Assembly: GCA_016201275.1 (NCBI GenBank) | Contig: JACQDB010000125.1 | Coordinates: forward strand, 1 to 64,000 | Source: Acidobacteriota bacterium | GTDB lineage: Bacteria; Acidobacteriota; Blastocatellia; UBA7656 | Direction: 5' to 3' | DNA: 64,000 nt | In this document: piece after piece, positions 17,682 through 26,048 of the stretch | Layout: each line of letters opens with the position of its first letter | Numbering within the stretch: the stretch's first letter is position 1 | Made by a program: the position numbers and the translations under genes | The notes under the pieces: generated by a model | Told to the model about the DNA's origin: nothing | Database searches by the model: none | Seen by the model: only the letters and a program-made list of their open reading frames with translations

Positions 17682-19178
17682 ATGATTGGCAAAATAATCG
17701 GCACCTACAAAATTACTGATAAAATTGGCGAAGGCGGTATGGGCGCGGTCTTCAAGGGCGTGGACACTATGCTGGAACGCGAGGTCGCGATTAAAATGCT
17801 GCGCCCCGATTTCACCCGCGATGCTGAAATTGTTGAACGCTTTCGCGCTGAAGCTATCACCTTGGCCAAACTGAATCACCCGAATATCGCTACGCTGCAT
17901 AATTTCTTCCGCCACGAAGAAGACTTCTTCATGGTCATGGAATTCGTGCGCGGCAACACGCTCGAAAGCCTGATTAAACAGCACGGCGCGTTTGCGGTGG
18001 AGCGCGCCGTGCTGCTTTTCGGCCAAGCCCTAGAAGGCATAGGTCACGCGCACACGATGGGCATCATTCATCGCGACATCAAACCCGCGAATATGATGTT
18101 GACCGAAAAAGGCTCGCTCAAGGTGATGGACTTTGGCATTGCTCGCGTTTTAGGGACGACGCGCATGACGCGGCAGGGCATGATTATCGGCACGGTGGAT
18201 TATATGGCTCCTGAACAAATCAAGGGGCAGGACTCCGACAGCCGCACCGATATTTATTCGCTAGGCATATTGCTTTATGAAATGTTGACCGGGCGCGTGC
18301 CGTTTGCGAGCGATTCCGAATACGGCATGATGATGGCGCAAATCAATGAAGCGCCGCCGCCACCACGCACCATAGCGCCACATCTGCCGCTGCATATCGA
18401 ACAGGCGGTTATGCGTAGCCTGGCCAAAAATCCTACTGCACGCTTTCAAAGTGTAGGCGAATTTCGCATGGCCTTGATGGCGAACAATGCCTTGCCGACA
18501 GTGATACAGGAAAGCAAAACCGCCGTTGCGCCCACCTTGATTCTGGATACTGCCAAGCAGGACGCCGCCATCACGAATCGCCTGGACACGGCACCTGCGA
18601 CTTCGCCGGCAACCCTGGCAACTCCGGCGTTTGGCAATTATCAAAAGCCGGGCGGCACACAGGTGGTGATGCCAGCGGCAGGCGGCGCGCCGTCTTCGCC
18701 TTACGGACAACCTTACACGGCAAATCCGCAGAGCCATTATCCGGTCACCTCTGCCCAGGTTGCGCCCGCCAGAAAATGGAACTGGAGCCATGTGGCGGTT
18801 GGTGTGATTTTGCTTGCCGTGCTTATCGGCGTGCCGACCTATTTCATCACTGCTAACCGGCGACCGGCAGTCGTCAACGACAATCCTGTACAACCAGCGG
18901 CCAGCCCTTCTATGCCCAAACCGGCAAGAGAGGTAGAAGGCGAAGTGGTGCCGCAACCGCCGCCGCCACAACCCGCACAGCCGACGACAACCAACAAGAA
19001 ACCGGAATCGCCTGCCGCTGCCGAAAAGCCTTCGCCGCCGGAGACAGCGGCAAGCGATGACAGCGGCGATGATCCCGCCGCTTCTGCCGAAAAACGTCAG
19101 GCGCGCAAAGAAGCCCTTGCGCGCGAGCGTGAACGCGAACGCAAACGCCGTCTGGCTAGAAAATTATTAGACCAATGA
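17682..19178 (+). CDS. Membrane Ser/Thr protein kinase (Pkn type)
   Basis: 498 residues from ATG 17682 (GGAGG 8 bp upstream; a GTG three codons earlier overlaps that site). Kinase domain 9-270: Gly loop GEGGMG (16-21), catalytic Lys in VAIK (38), HRDIKPANMM (130-139), DFG (150-152), and a TVDYMAPEQIKG activation/P+1 segment. A Pro/Ala/Thr-rich linker leads to one transmembrane helix (about 367-390), then an extracytoplasmic Pro-rich tail ending in a dense Arg/Lys/Glu helix. No PASTA domain. It is followed after 33 bp by the repeat/TPR gene and then by a paralogous kinase, so the three probably form a signalling set. Confidence 0.93.
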   Translation: MIGKIIGTYKITDKIGEGGMGAVFKGVDTMLEREVAIKMLRPDFTRDAEIVERFRAEAITLAKLNHPNIATLHNFFRHEEDFFMVMEFVRGNTLESLIKQHGAFAVERAVLLFGQALEGIGHAHTMGIIHRDIKPANMMLTEKGSLKVMDFGIARVLGTTRMTRQGMIIGTVDYMAPEQIKGQDSDSRTDIYSLGILLYEMLTGRVPFASDSEYGMMMAQINEAPPPPRTIAPHLPLHIEQAVMRSLAKNPTARFQSVGEFRMALMANNALPTVIQESKTAVAPTLILDTAKQDAAITNRLDTAPATSPATLATPAFGNYQKPGGTQVVMPAAGGAPSSPYGQPYTANPQSHYPVTSAQVAPARKWNWSHVAVGVILLAVLIGVPTYFITANRRPAVVNDNPVQPAASPSMPKPAREVEGEVVPQPPPPQPAQPTTTNKKPESPAAAEKPSPPETAASDDSGDDPAASAEKRQARKEALARERERERKRRLARKLLDQ

Positions 19179-19211
19179 TGCGTTTTATCGCTGCCCGAAG
19201 GAGAACGAACG

Positions 19212-20414
19212 ATGACAACGCTATATCGCAAGCCGCTTGCCCACAAGCGACCCGCATCTTCCCGTGCGGCATTCCCAATCGTGTTGACGACCTTGTTGTT
19301 GGCGCTGTTGATGACGGGCGCGGCGCATATGCAGTCGGCGAAAAATCCGTATGACAAAGAGCGTTTGCTCAAGGTCGTGCGCTTGAACGCGCTTTCGACG
19401 CAGGAGATTGTGCAGGCGATTCAACAACGCGGCGTGGATTTTCAAATGACCGCCGACATTGAAGCCGAATTTAATCAAGTGGGCGCAAGGCCGGAAATGC
19501 TCGAAGCGATGCGGCAGAATTTTCGCGGCGCGAAAACGGCGTCCACCAAAACTACGGCCAACCCTGCGACCAATCCGACAAACAATTCATCAACTTCACC
19601 GCGCAGCAATCCCAATACGACCAGCGGCAAAGTGCCGCCTGGAGCGCCGCTGTCGAAAAATGAAATCGTGACGCTGTTGCAGAGCGGCGTTCCGGTAACT
19701 CGCGTCGAAGAGTTTGTCGAAGTGCGCGGCGTCAACTTCACTTTGAACGCGCAAGTCGCCAAAGAGATCACCACGGCGGGCGGCAATCGCTCATTGCTTG
19801 GCGCGATTGGCGAAAAAGCGCCTACCAACAGCACTGCATCAACGCCAAATAACTCGACAAATTCGCCCGTGAGGAATAGCATAACGCCTGCGGTCAACGA
19901 ACCGGATTATGACGATTTGACCGATCAGGCGATTTCGGCTATGCAGTCCAACAATGCTGCCGGAGCCATTCGCCTGCTGCAAAAAGCCGTGGCGATGGAT
20001 TCGTCAAAGCCAACCGCTTATCAGTTGCTGGGCTTCGCTTATCTGTACGGTAATCAAAATATCGCCTCTGCGGAAACCTATATGCGCGCCGCTTTGGAAC
20101 GCAACGGCGCGGCTACCTTTCGCGTCTATCATGACCACGACGGTTTTTTCAAAACCTATTGTCAAGGCACGTTTTTCGTGAACCGTATGGGCGTGACCTT
20201 TAAGGCCGATGATGGCAATCATACCTTTGAAGCCGAGAAGGTGAAAATCAAAGAAGTGGCGTTAAATGATTTCGTCGGCTCCGAATATGGCGCGTTTCAT
20301 GTGAAGGTCTTTCAAGATGATAAGAAGAAATCCTCGAAGACTTTTAACTTCGCTCCGGCGACGACGAAAAAAGACGAATCCCGCTTGGTGGTGACTTTGG
20401 TCAAGAGTTATTAA
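19212..20414 (+). CDS. Secreted/anchored repeat and TPR protein between two kinases
   Basis: 400 residues, with AAGGAGAACG upstream of ATG. A hydrophobic segment at about 21-38 (FPIVLTTLLLALLMTGAA) is a signal peptide or anchor. Two related modules of about 60 residues follow: LNALSTQEIVQAIQQRGVDF (55-75) and PLSKNEIVTLLQSGVPVTRVEEFVEVRGVNF (about 145-180), separated by Ser/Thr/Asn-rich linkers. A TPR pair (about 235-300) and a C-terminal beta-rich domain (about 300-395) complete it. The duplicated VRGV(D/N)F module is a known companion of acidobacterial kinases in my experience of these genomes, with function unknown. Likely co-transcribed with the kinase 33 bp upstream. Confidence 0.75.
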   Translation: MTTLYRKPLAHKRPASSRAAFPIVLTTLLLALLMTGAAHMQSAKNPYDKERLLKVVRLNALSTQEIVQAIQQRGVDFQMTADIEAEFNQVGARPEMLEAMRQNFRGAKTASTKTTANPATNPTNNSSTSPRSNPNTTSGKVPPGAPLSKNEIVTLLQSGVPVTRVEEFVEVRGVNFTLNAQVAKEITTAGGNRSLLGAIGEKAPTNSTASTPNNSTNSPVRNSITPAVNEPDYDDLTDQAISAMQSNNAAGAIRLLQKAVAMDSSKPTAYQLLGFAYLYGNQNIASAETYMRAALERNGAATFRVYHDHDGFFKTYCQGTFFVNRMGVTFKADDGNHTFEAEKVKIKEVALNDFVGSEYGAFHVKVFQDDKKKSSKTFNFAPATTKKDESRLVVTLVKSY

Positions 20415-20644
20415 ATCAACTTGGCGCTTCTGATACTTTGGGTGCAGGCTCCCTAGATGTTGTGCGCCATTGCAATGCACAACACAATATATTGAGGCCT
20501 TTTACGCCAGCTACCGGAGAGCCATAACCGTCAAGAATCCATACAGGCAAGCCAGCCCGTATGCCGTTTCTGGTTTCCCACTGGCTCACCAGAGTGTAGG
20601 AATTTTACCAACCGTGTGAAGTTTCAGGTTTGGAGGTATCCGTA

Positions 20645-22417
20645 ATGATTGGCAATATCGTAGGCCCCTACAAGATCACCGAAAAAATTGGTGAAGGCGG
20701 TATGGGTGCGGTTTTCAAGGGCATTGATACGATGCTCGAACGCGAAGTGGCGATCAAGATGCTGCGCCCCGAACTGGCGCGGCAACCCGAAGTGCTGGAG
20801 CGCTTTCGTACCGAAGCCGTCACCCTGGCCAAGCTCAATCATCCGAACATCGCTACGCTGTACAGCTTTCTGCGCCACGAAGACGATTATTTCATGGTCA
20901 TGGAATTTGTGCGCGGCAGCACCTTGGAAACGATTATTCAAAGTTTCGGAGCGCTTGCTTACGAACGCGCCATACCGCTGTTTTGTCAGGCCTTGGAAGG
21001 CATAGACCACGCCCATAAACAGGGCATCGTGCATCGAGACATCAAACCGGCAAACGTCATGGTGATGGAATCCGGCGCGGTCAAGGTGATGGATTTTGGC
21101 ATCGCCCGCGTTCTGGGCAGCGCCCGTATGACGCGCCAAGGCAACGTCGTCGGCACTGTCGAATATATGTCGCCCGAACAGATTCGCGGCGAAGATTCCG
21201 ATGCGCGCTCCGATATTTATTCGCTGGGCATACTGCTTTATGAAATGCTGACCGGGCGCGTGCCGTTCAACAGCACCAGCGAATACGAAATCATGAAGTT
21301 GCAAATCGAGGAAGCGCCGCCGCCGCCGACCTTGTATTCGGCGCAATTGCCGCTGGTGGTCGAACAGGCGATTATGCGTTCGCTGGCGAAAAAAGCTTCG
21401 GCGCGTTACCAGTCCGCCGGAGAATTTCGCGCCGTGTTGTTGGGCGCTTTGTCGGCGACCTCTTCGCTTAATGCGCCCACCGCTCATTACGCCGCGCCGG
21501 TAACCAAATTTGACCGCGAAGCTTTGCCCAGCGGCTTGTTTGCGGACGCGCCGAAAGGCACTATGGTGGCAGGCAGCCTCAATCAATCGCCGCTGCCCGC
21601 GCCTCCCTCAGCGGCGGAAACTCACACGGCTCAACCTTCGCAATCCGGTTCCACACAGACATTTGCTTCACCAACCAAACCCACCAATACAGGTGAGCAA
21701 GCGCCGACGTTGATGCAGCAGACACAAGCTTATTATCAAACCGGCAAAGCGCCGAACGCCCAACCGGCAGGCGGAAATTTTACCGGCGACGCGGCTTCGC
21801 AAACTTCGCCGCCGATAATTGTCGAGCCAAATCCTGCGGCCTTTCAACCGCCAGGTCAACGGCAAGGCTCGTTCTTTGGCAAGCTGAATTGGAAACATTA
21901 TGCAGTGGTCGGTGTCTTGTTGATTGGTCTGGTCAGCGTCCCTGTGGCCATGCGTATGAGAAAAGCCAGCGCCCCGCCGCCTACGGTTGTAGAGACGCCG
22001 CCAGGCGCAGAGGCGACCACGCCGGAAACTCCCGCCGATCCGAACGCGACGCCTGCGCCTGTGGATGGCGAAAACGCCAATGTGTTAGACCCGGAGGCGA
22101 CCGATAAAACTACGTCAAACAGCAATACGGCGGACGCCAGTAAAACGGCGCGCAAAAATCGCAACGAGAAAGTAGAAGAGACGAGCGCCGCTCCTGCCGA
22201 CCAGACCAAACCGGCGGAGACCACGCAAACACCGCCTCAACAAGAGACCAAACCGGCAGAAAATCCTCCGGCCAAAGATGAGAAAGCCGCCGCCAATAGC
22301 GAAGCGGAAAAGAAAGACGGCGAGAAAAAAGAGAAGAAGAAAGGCGGTGGCTTCGGCGGCTTCTTTAAAAAGATTTTTGGCGCTGGCGATAAAAAGAAAG
22401 AAGAGAAGAAACCGTAA
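20645..22417 (+). CDS. Membrane Ser/Thr protein kinase, paralog
   Basis: 590 residues from ATG 20645 (GGAGG at 8 bp). The kinase domain is nearly collinear with that at 17682: GEGGMG, VAIKMLRPEL, HRDIKPANVMVM, MDFGIARV, TVEYMSPEQIRG. A long Pro/Thr/Gln-rich linker (about 270-410) precedes one transmembrane helix (about 418-438). The outer tail is highly charged and ends GGFGGFFKKIFGAGDKKKEEKK, with a Gly/Phe/Lys motif. The kinase domains of the two genes are far more alike than their tails, which fits a recent duplication with tail divergence. No PASTA repeats. Substrates unknown. Confidence 0.93.
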   Translation: MIGNIVGPYKITEKIGEGGMGAVFKGIDTMLEREVAIKMLRPELARQPEVLERFRTEAVTLAKLNHPNIATLYSFLRHEDDYFMVMEFVRGSTLETIIQSFGALAYERAIPLFCQALEGIDHAHKQGIVHRDIKPANVMVMESGAVKVMDFGIARVLGSARMTRQGNVVGTVEYMSPEQIRGEDSDARSDIYSLGILLYEMLTGRVPFNSTSEYEIMKLQIEEAPPPPTLYSAQLPLVVEQAIMRSLAKKASARYQSAGEFRAVLLGALSATSSLNAPTAHYAAPVTKFDREALPSGLFADAPKGTMVAGSLNQSPLPAPPSAAETHTAQPSQSGSTQTFASPTKPTNTGEQAPTLMQQTQAYYQTGKAPNAQPAGGNFTGDAASQTSPPIIVEPNPAAFQPPGQRQGSFFGKLNWKHYAVVGVLLIGLVSVPVAMRMRKASAPPPTVVETPPGAEATTPETPADPNATPAPVDGENANVLDPEATDKTTSNSNTADASKTARKNRNEKVEETSAAPADQTKPAETTQTPPQQETKPAENPPAKDEKAAANSEAEKKDGEKKEKKKGGGFGGFFKKIFGAGDKKKEEKKP

Positions 22418-22460
22418 AGCGCTTGCGCCACGCGGATCGGTAAACCCACGAATCGAGGGA

Positions 22461-22634
22461 ATGATCATTGAAAACCAACGTCTGACTGGACTTCTGGCGG
22501 CGCTGATGATGGTTTGTGCGGTCACCGGTTTTGCCGTCTCTGGGCAACCAGCGGATGAGGCAGCGAAGCTTGGCGGCAGAGCCTTTGAGCGGCGCAGCCG
22601 CAAGGGTGGGAGCGTCGTTTGCGGAGAGTTATAG
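22461..22634 (+). CDS. Possible small secreted peptide after kinase
   Basis: 57 codons from ATG 22461, preceded by GAGGGA. It has a hydrophobic segment typical of a signal peptide (LTGLLAALMMVCAVTGFAVS) and a short basic tail. The tail overlaps a duplicated GC(A/G)CAGCCGCAAG phrase and the GGAGAGT/ACTCTCC hairpin at 22621-22640. It may be a remnant of a longer gene. Confidence 0.35.
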   Translation: MIIENQRLTGLLAALMMVCAVTGFAVSGQPADEAAKLGGRAFERRSRKGGSVVCGEL

Positions 22635-22725
22635 ACTCTCCGCACCTCAAAGCGGCACAGCCGCAAGCACTGGCTGGGTAGCGACGATTTTTATGGCTTA
22701 TCCAAAACGCTGTCGTCGCGTTGCA

Positions 22726-24120
22726 TCAGGTCAATTCAATCTTTTCCAGATAATCGGGAACCACGACATTCCAGCCTAGGTCTTTCTGTATGCGCTGGCT
22801 TAATGCTGCCGATGAATTCGGCTCGCCGTGAACGATAAAGGTCGTGCGCGGCGGCTTGGTGAAATTGCCCAACCAGCGTAGCAATTCGTTGGCATCGGCG
22901 TGCGCCGACAAACTCCCTATGCTTTCGATGTGGGCGCGCACGGGGATAAATTGCCCGAAAATCTTGATCTCCGCTTCGCCGTCCTGCAAGCGTCTGCCGC
23001 GTGTGCCTATACCTTGATAGCCGACAAAGATGACCGCGCTGGCTGGGTCGGGCAGATGTTGCGCCAAGTGATGCAGAACGCGCCCACCGGTCGCCATGCC
23101 GGAAGCGGAAATGATAATCGCCGGCCCCTGCAAATCGTTCAAGGCTTTCGAATCACTGCGTCCCGAAACCAGCGAAAAGTTTTTCGTCGCCAGCGGATTG
23201 TGTCCGCTCTTTTCTACCTTCTGCATATCTACATCATGATCATCTTTATGTTTGGTGTAGAGCCGCGTCGCCGCAGCCGCCATCGGCGAATCCACCATCA
23301 CCGGCAACACCGGTATGCGGCCTTCCTCTTCAAGTTCGCGCAGAAAATAGACCAGCGTCTGGGTGCGCCCTACGGCAAAAGCCGGAATGATGACTTTGCC
23401 GCCGCGTTCTGCTGTGGCGTTGATAATTTCTGCCAGCCGTTCTTTGGGGTTGCTGTGTTCGTGCAGGCGGTCGCCGTAAGTGGATTCGACGAGCAGAAAA
23501 TCGGCGTCAAAAGCCGGTGATGGGTCATTCAAAATCGGCTCGTCATATCGCCCGATGTCGCCCGAAAAAATAATCTTGAGGGGCGCTTGATTCGGCTCGC
23601 TGATTTCCGCTTCGATGTAGGAAGAGCCTAAAATATGGCCTACGGAAACAAAACGAATCTTGATGAATTTATTCAGCGTCACCGTTTCGTTGTAGTTGAC
23701 GCCGCGCAGCCGTTTGAGCGCCGCACGGGCGTCGGTTTCGGTGTACAACGGCAGCGCCGGTTGATGTTTGGAATAGCCTTTGCGGTTGGCGTATTCGGCC
23801 TCTTCTTCCTGTAGCCTGGCAGAATCGGGGAGCAGGATTTGCAGCAGGTCGGCGGTCGCCTCGGTCGCATAGACCGCGCCGTGAAAGCCCTCGCGCACCA
23901 GGCGCGGCAGATAGCCGGTATGGTCTATGTGGGCGTGCGTCAGCAACACCCAGTTGATGGACTCGGCGTTGAGCGGCAATGGCTGCCAGTTGCGTTGGCG
24001 CAGTTCTTTCAGACCTTGAAACAAGCCGCAATCAATCAGGGCGCGACTGCCGTTGACTTCCAGAACGAATTTCGAGCCAGTGACCGATTGCGCTGCGCCT
24101 AAAAATTGAATGCTTGCCAT
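22726..24120 (-). CDS. MBL-fold beta-CASP RNA hydrolase-like protein
   Basis: 464 residues from ATG 24120; an earlier in-frame start runs into the divergent promoter. The metallo-beta-lactamase core has LTHAHIDHTGYLPRL (zinc motif HxHxDH, about 54-59), FSGDIGRYDEPIL (about 185) and ESTYGDRLHEH (about 210). The beta-CASP insert and C-terminal motifs IISASGMATGGRVLHHL and FVGYQGIGTRGRRL place it with YsxC/CPSF73-like ribonucleases. Expected role is cytosolic RNA processing. It is transcribed away from the TetR gene across a 123-bp shared regulatory region. Confidence 0.88.
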   Translation of the reverse strand: MASIQFLGAAQSVTGSKFVLEVNGSRALIDCGLFQGLKELRQRNWQPLPLNAESINWVLLTHAHIDHTGYLPRLVREGFHGAVYATEATADLLQILLPDSARLQEEEAEYANRKGYSKHQPALPLYTETDARAALKRLRGVNYNETVTLNKFIKIRFVSVGHILGSSYIEAEISEPNQAPLKIIFSGDIGRYDEPILNDPSPAFDADFLLVESTYGDRLHEHSNPKERLAEIINATAERGGKVIIPAFAVGRTQTLVYFLRELEEEGRIPVLPVMVDSPMAAAATRLYTKHKDDHDVDMQKVEKSGHNPLATKNFSLVSGRSDSKALNDLQGPAIIISASGMATGGRVLHHLAQHLPDPASAVIFVGYQGIGTRGRRLQDGEAEIKIFGQFIPVRAHIESIGSLSAHADANELLRWLGNFTKPPRTTFIVHGEPNSSAALSQRIQKDLGWNVVVPDYLEKIELT

Positions 24121-24171
24121 AATGCTTGTGAGCCTAGCAGAGCCGCTCCGGTTTCTCCAATAAAAAAAGGT

Positions 24172-24200
24172 TTGACAGAGCCTCGGCAAAAGAATATATT
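24172..24200 (+). promoter_or_regulatory. Sigma70-type promoter of tetR
   Basis: TTGACA (24172-24177), 17-bp spacer, TATATT (24195-24200). It points at the TetR gene; the start point would be near 24207. The -10 overlaps the left half of the operator palindrome. Confidence 0.75.
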
Positions 24201-24229
24201 AACGGCGTTAAGTGAAATGACGCTGTTAA
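24199..24229. promoter_or_regulatory. Putative TetR operator palindrome
   Basis: Inverted repeat TTAACGGCGT - 11 bp - ACGCTGTTAA overlapping the -10 and start point, placed for autorepression. The central GTTAAGTGAAA recurs in reverse at about 24873-24887, just past the tetR stop. Confidence 0.65.
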
Positions 24230-24243
24230 ACAAAGAATTGAAC

Positions 24244-24855
24244 ATGGGACCAAAAGCCAGACGCGAACGGGAAAAAGTGCAATTGCGCCAGGAGATACTG
24301 GACGCCGCACGCGAGTTGTTCGTCAAAGAGGGCTATGAAAATGTCTCCATGCGGCGGATCGCCGACAAGATTGAATACTCGCCGACGACTATCTATCTCT
24401 ATTTTGAAGATAAGACGGAACTCTTTTTCGCCATTTGCGAAGAGACCTTTGCCAAGCTCTCGAAAAAGCTGGAAGTGCTGGCCAAAGAGGGCAAAGATCC
24501 GGTTGAAAATTTGCGGAAAGGCTGTCGCTCGTATGTGGACTTTGGCCTCAAGCATCCGAATCACTACAAACTGACCTTCATCAATTTCCCGGCGCTTCAG
24601 GTTGGCAAAGAACATTACCTGCGCGAGGAATCGGCGGGCATGAAGGCTTACGAGCATATGCGCCAAGCGGTGCAGGAATGCATTGACAAAAAAAAGCTGC
24701 GGGACAGCAATGCGGATGCTGTCAGTCAGGCGTTGTGGGCGGTCATACATGGCCTCACCTCGCTGTTGGTTACCAAGCCGGATTTCCCCTGGGTGAAAAA
24801 AGATCAGCTCATTGAGTTGACCATAAATTCTGTCATCAAAGGGCTACTGCTCTGA
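24244..24855 (+). CDS. TetR/AcrR-family transcriptional regulator
   Basis: 203 residues from ATG 24244; the in-frame ATG at 24217 lies within the operator and only about 10 nt from the expected transcription start, so it is less likely. The N-terminal HTH is clear: QEILDAARELFVKEGYENVS, MRRIADKIEYSPTTIYLYF, EDKTELFFAI. The C-terminal domain (about 60-200) is helical with a lone Cys and resembles the TetR_C_33/WHG-like ligand domain (SYVDFGLKHPNHYKLTFIN). It probably represses its own gene and possibly the divergent RNase-like gene. Ligand unknown. The next genes on the strand are a small secreted protein and a TolC-type porin, plausible targets. Confidence 0.9.
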   Translation: MGPKARREREKVQLRQEILDAARELFVKEGYENVSMRRIADKIEYSPTTIYLYFEDKTELFFAICEETFAKLSKKLEVLAKEGKDPVENLRKGCRSYVDFGLKHPNHYKLTFINFPALQVGKEHYLREESAGMKAYEHMRQAVQECIDKKKLRDSNADAVSQALWAVIHGLTSLLVTKPDFPWVKKDQLIELTINSVIKGLLL

Positions 24856-24870
24856 GTTGAAATTTTTTTG

Positions 24871-24912
24871 GGTTTTCACTTAACAGTGTAAACTTTTTTA
24901 AGTGTGTTTACG
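24871..24912. promoter_or_regulatory. Second TetR-like site downstream of tetR
   Basis: Contains TTTTCACTTAACAGTGTAAAC and TTAAGTGTGTTTAC. The 11-bp core TTTCACTTAAC is the reverse complement of the core of the upstream operator. It could bring the small secreted-protein gene at 25152 under the same regulator (inference). Confidence 0.4.
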
Positions 24913-25151
24913 TACAAAGCGCTGTTCAGAGAGAAAACGGCATTTAGAGGTGAAGAGGGTAAGCGTTATCTTTCGGGCTTCTGACGAGGATTAGATTTTT
25001 TACTTGAAGAGGTTAGTGACCGTCGCGGTGGAACGGGGTTCTAGCCGGGTAGAAAGAAAAAGCGGCACTCATAGATTGCGAATGATTTGCCAATTGATAA
25101 CCGCCCGGATGTGATGTGGGCACTAGCAAAAAAATATCAGGAGTAAGAATT

Positions 25152-25505
25152 ATGAAAAAGATCATCAGCGGAATGTTTTTGAGTTTAGCAATGGTGTTGT
25201 CACTGGCGTTGCCGGGTTTAGCCGGAGGTGATGTGACCAAATCTTTCATGCTCACCCGAGACAGCAAATTGAATGGCACGGCCTTGACCAAGGGCGACTA
25301 CTCCGTAAAGTTCACGGATGATAAAGAAGGCGAATTGGTGGTGATGCGCGGCAAGAATGAAGTGGCCAAGGTGAAATATAAAATTATGGAGTTGGCAAAA
25401 TCGGCGGCAGACAACGCTGTAGCTTACGTGTTGGCCGAAGATGGCTCGTATCAAGTCAAGCGCATAGAGTTTAAAGGCATGAAAGCCGCTCTCGTTTTTG
25501 AATAA
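25152..25505 (+). CDS. Small secreted beta-rich protein
   Basis: 117 residues with AGGAG about 9 bp before ATG. The signal peptide ends near LPGLAGG. The mature part (about 92 residues) alternates short beta strands (LTKGDYSVKFTDDKEGELVVM, VAYVLAEDGSYQVKRIEFKG) and has no Cys. Similar small proteins are common in acidobacterial genomes as lone secreted domains; function unknown. It is monocistronic and lies downstream of the second TetR-like site. Confidence 0.75.
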   Translation: MKKIISGMFLSLAMVLSLALPGLAGGDVTKSFMLTRDSKLNGTALTKGDYSVKFTDDKEGELVVMRGKNEVAKVKYKIMELAKSAADNAVAYVLAEDGSYQVKRIEFKGMKAALVFE

Positions 25506-26048
25506 CGCGAGGCGGCGCGCTGAACAGAATTGGGCGACCGCAAGCCGCGCTAGGGAGCGCGCCACAAGGCGTTCCGGCATGGCACGCACGCGGCAAGGAT
25601 TAACAGGGATGCCAAGGATAGACAGAGGTTTTTCTCGAACTTTTTACGCTGGTCTTCCTGCATCCCTGTTATATTTCTGAGCGTCTGACCAGAGCAAACG
25701 ATTGAGGAAGAGCGATTTCGGAAACGGACAGCAACTGTTCGTTTCCGGTCGCTCTTTTTGCATGAGCGAAGGGCAAAAAATTTCGCCAGCCGATTTCCTA
25801 CAGGAATTTACGCGGTACAACCGCTCACGCCTAATTGTGGCACGCTGATTGACTTGCTCAACCGTTGATGATTGGCAAATCAGCGCCGAATCTGTAAATT
25901 TAGTGCTGGCAAGAAAAGATGAAACGATACTTTGCCAGGAGTCGTAGTAGGCTGTGGTTCAAAAGCACCAAGGCGGGAAAAACAGTTTCATTTGGTTCAT
26001 TCGTGCCATTCCCCATAGGCTTTTTGATTTTCGTATCGAGAGGAAAAT
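25506..26048. other. Noncoding gap with array pair and terminator
   Basis: No gene. It contains short inverted phrases AACAGGGATG (25602-25611) / CATCCCTGTT (25661-25670) within a GGAT-rich repeated stretch, and an intrinsic terminator at 25709-25761. Nothing else recognised before the TolC-family gene. Confidence 0.5.
25709..25761 (+). terminator. Intrinsic terminator
   Basis: GAGCGA-TTT-CGGAAACG pairs with CGTTTCCG-G-TCGCTC and is followed by TTTTT. A long, strong stem in the plus direction after the small secreted-protein gene. Confidence 0.7.

Noticed and set aside
20624-21586. 320-codon minus-strand open frame
   Set aside because: Antisense to the second kinase, whose catalytic motifs are certain.
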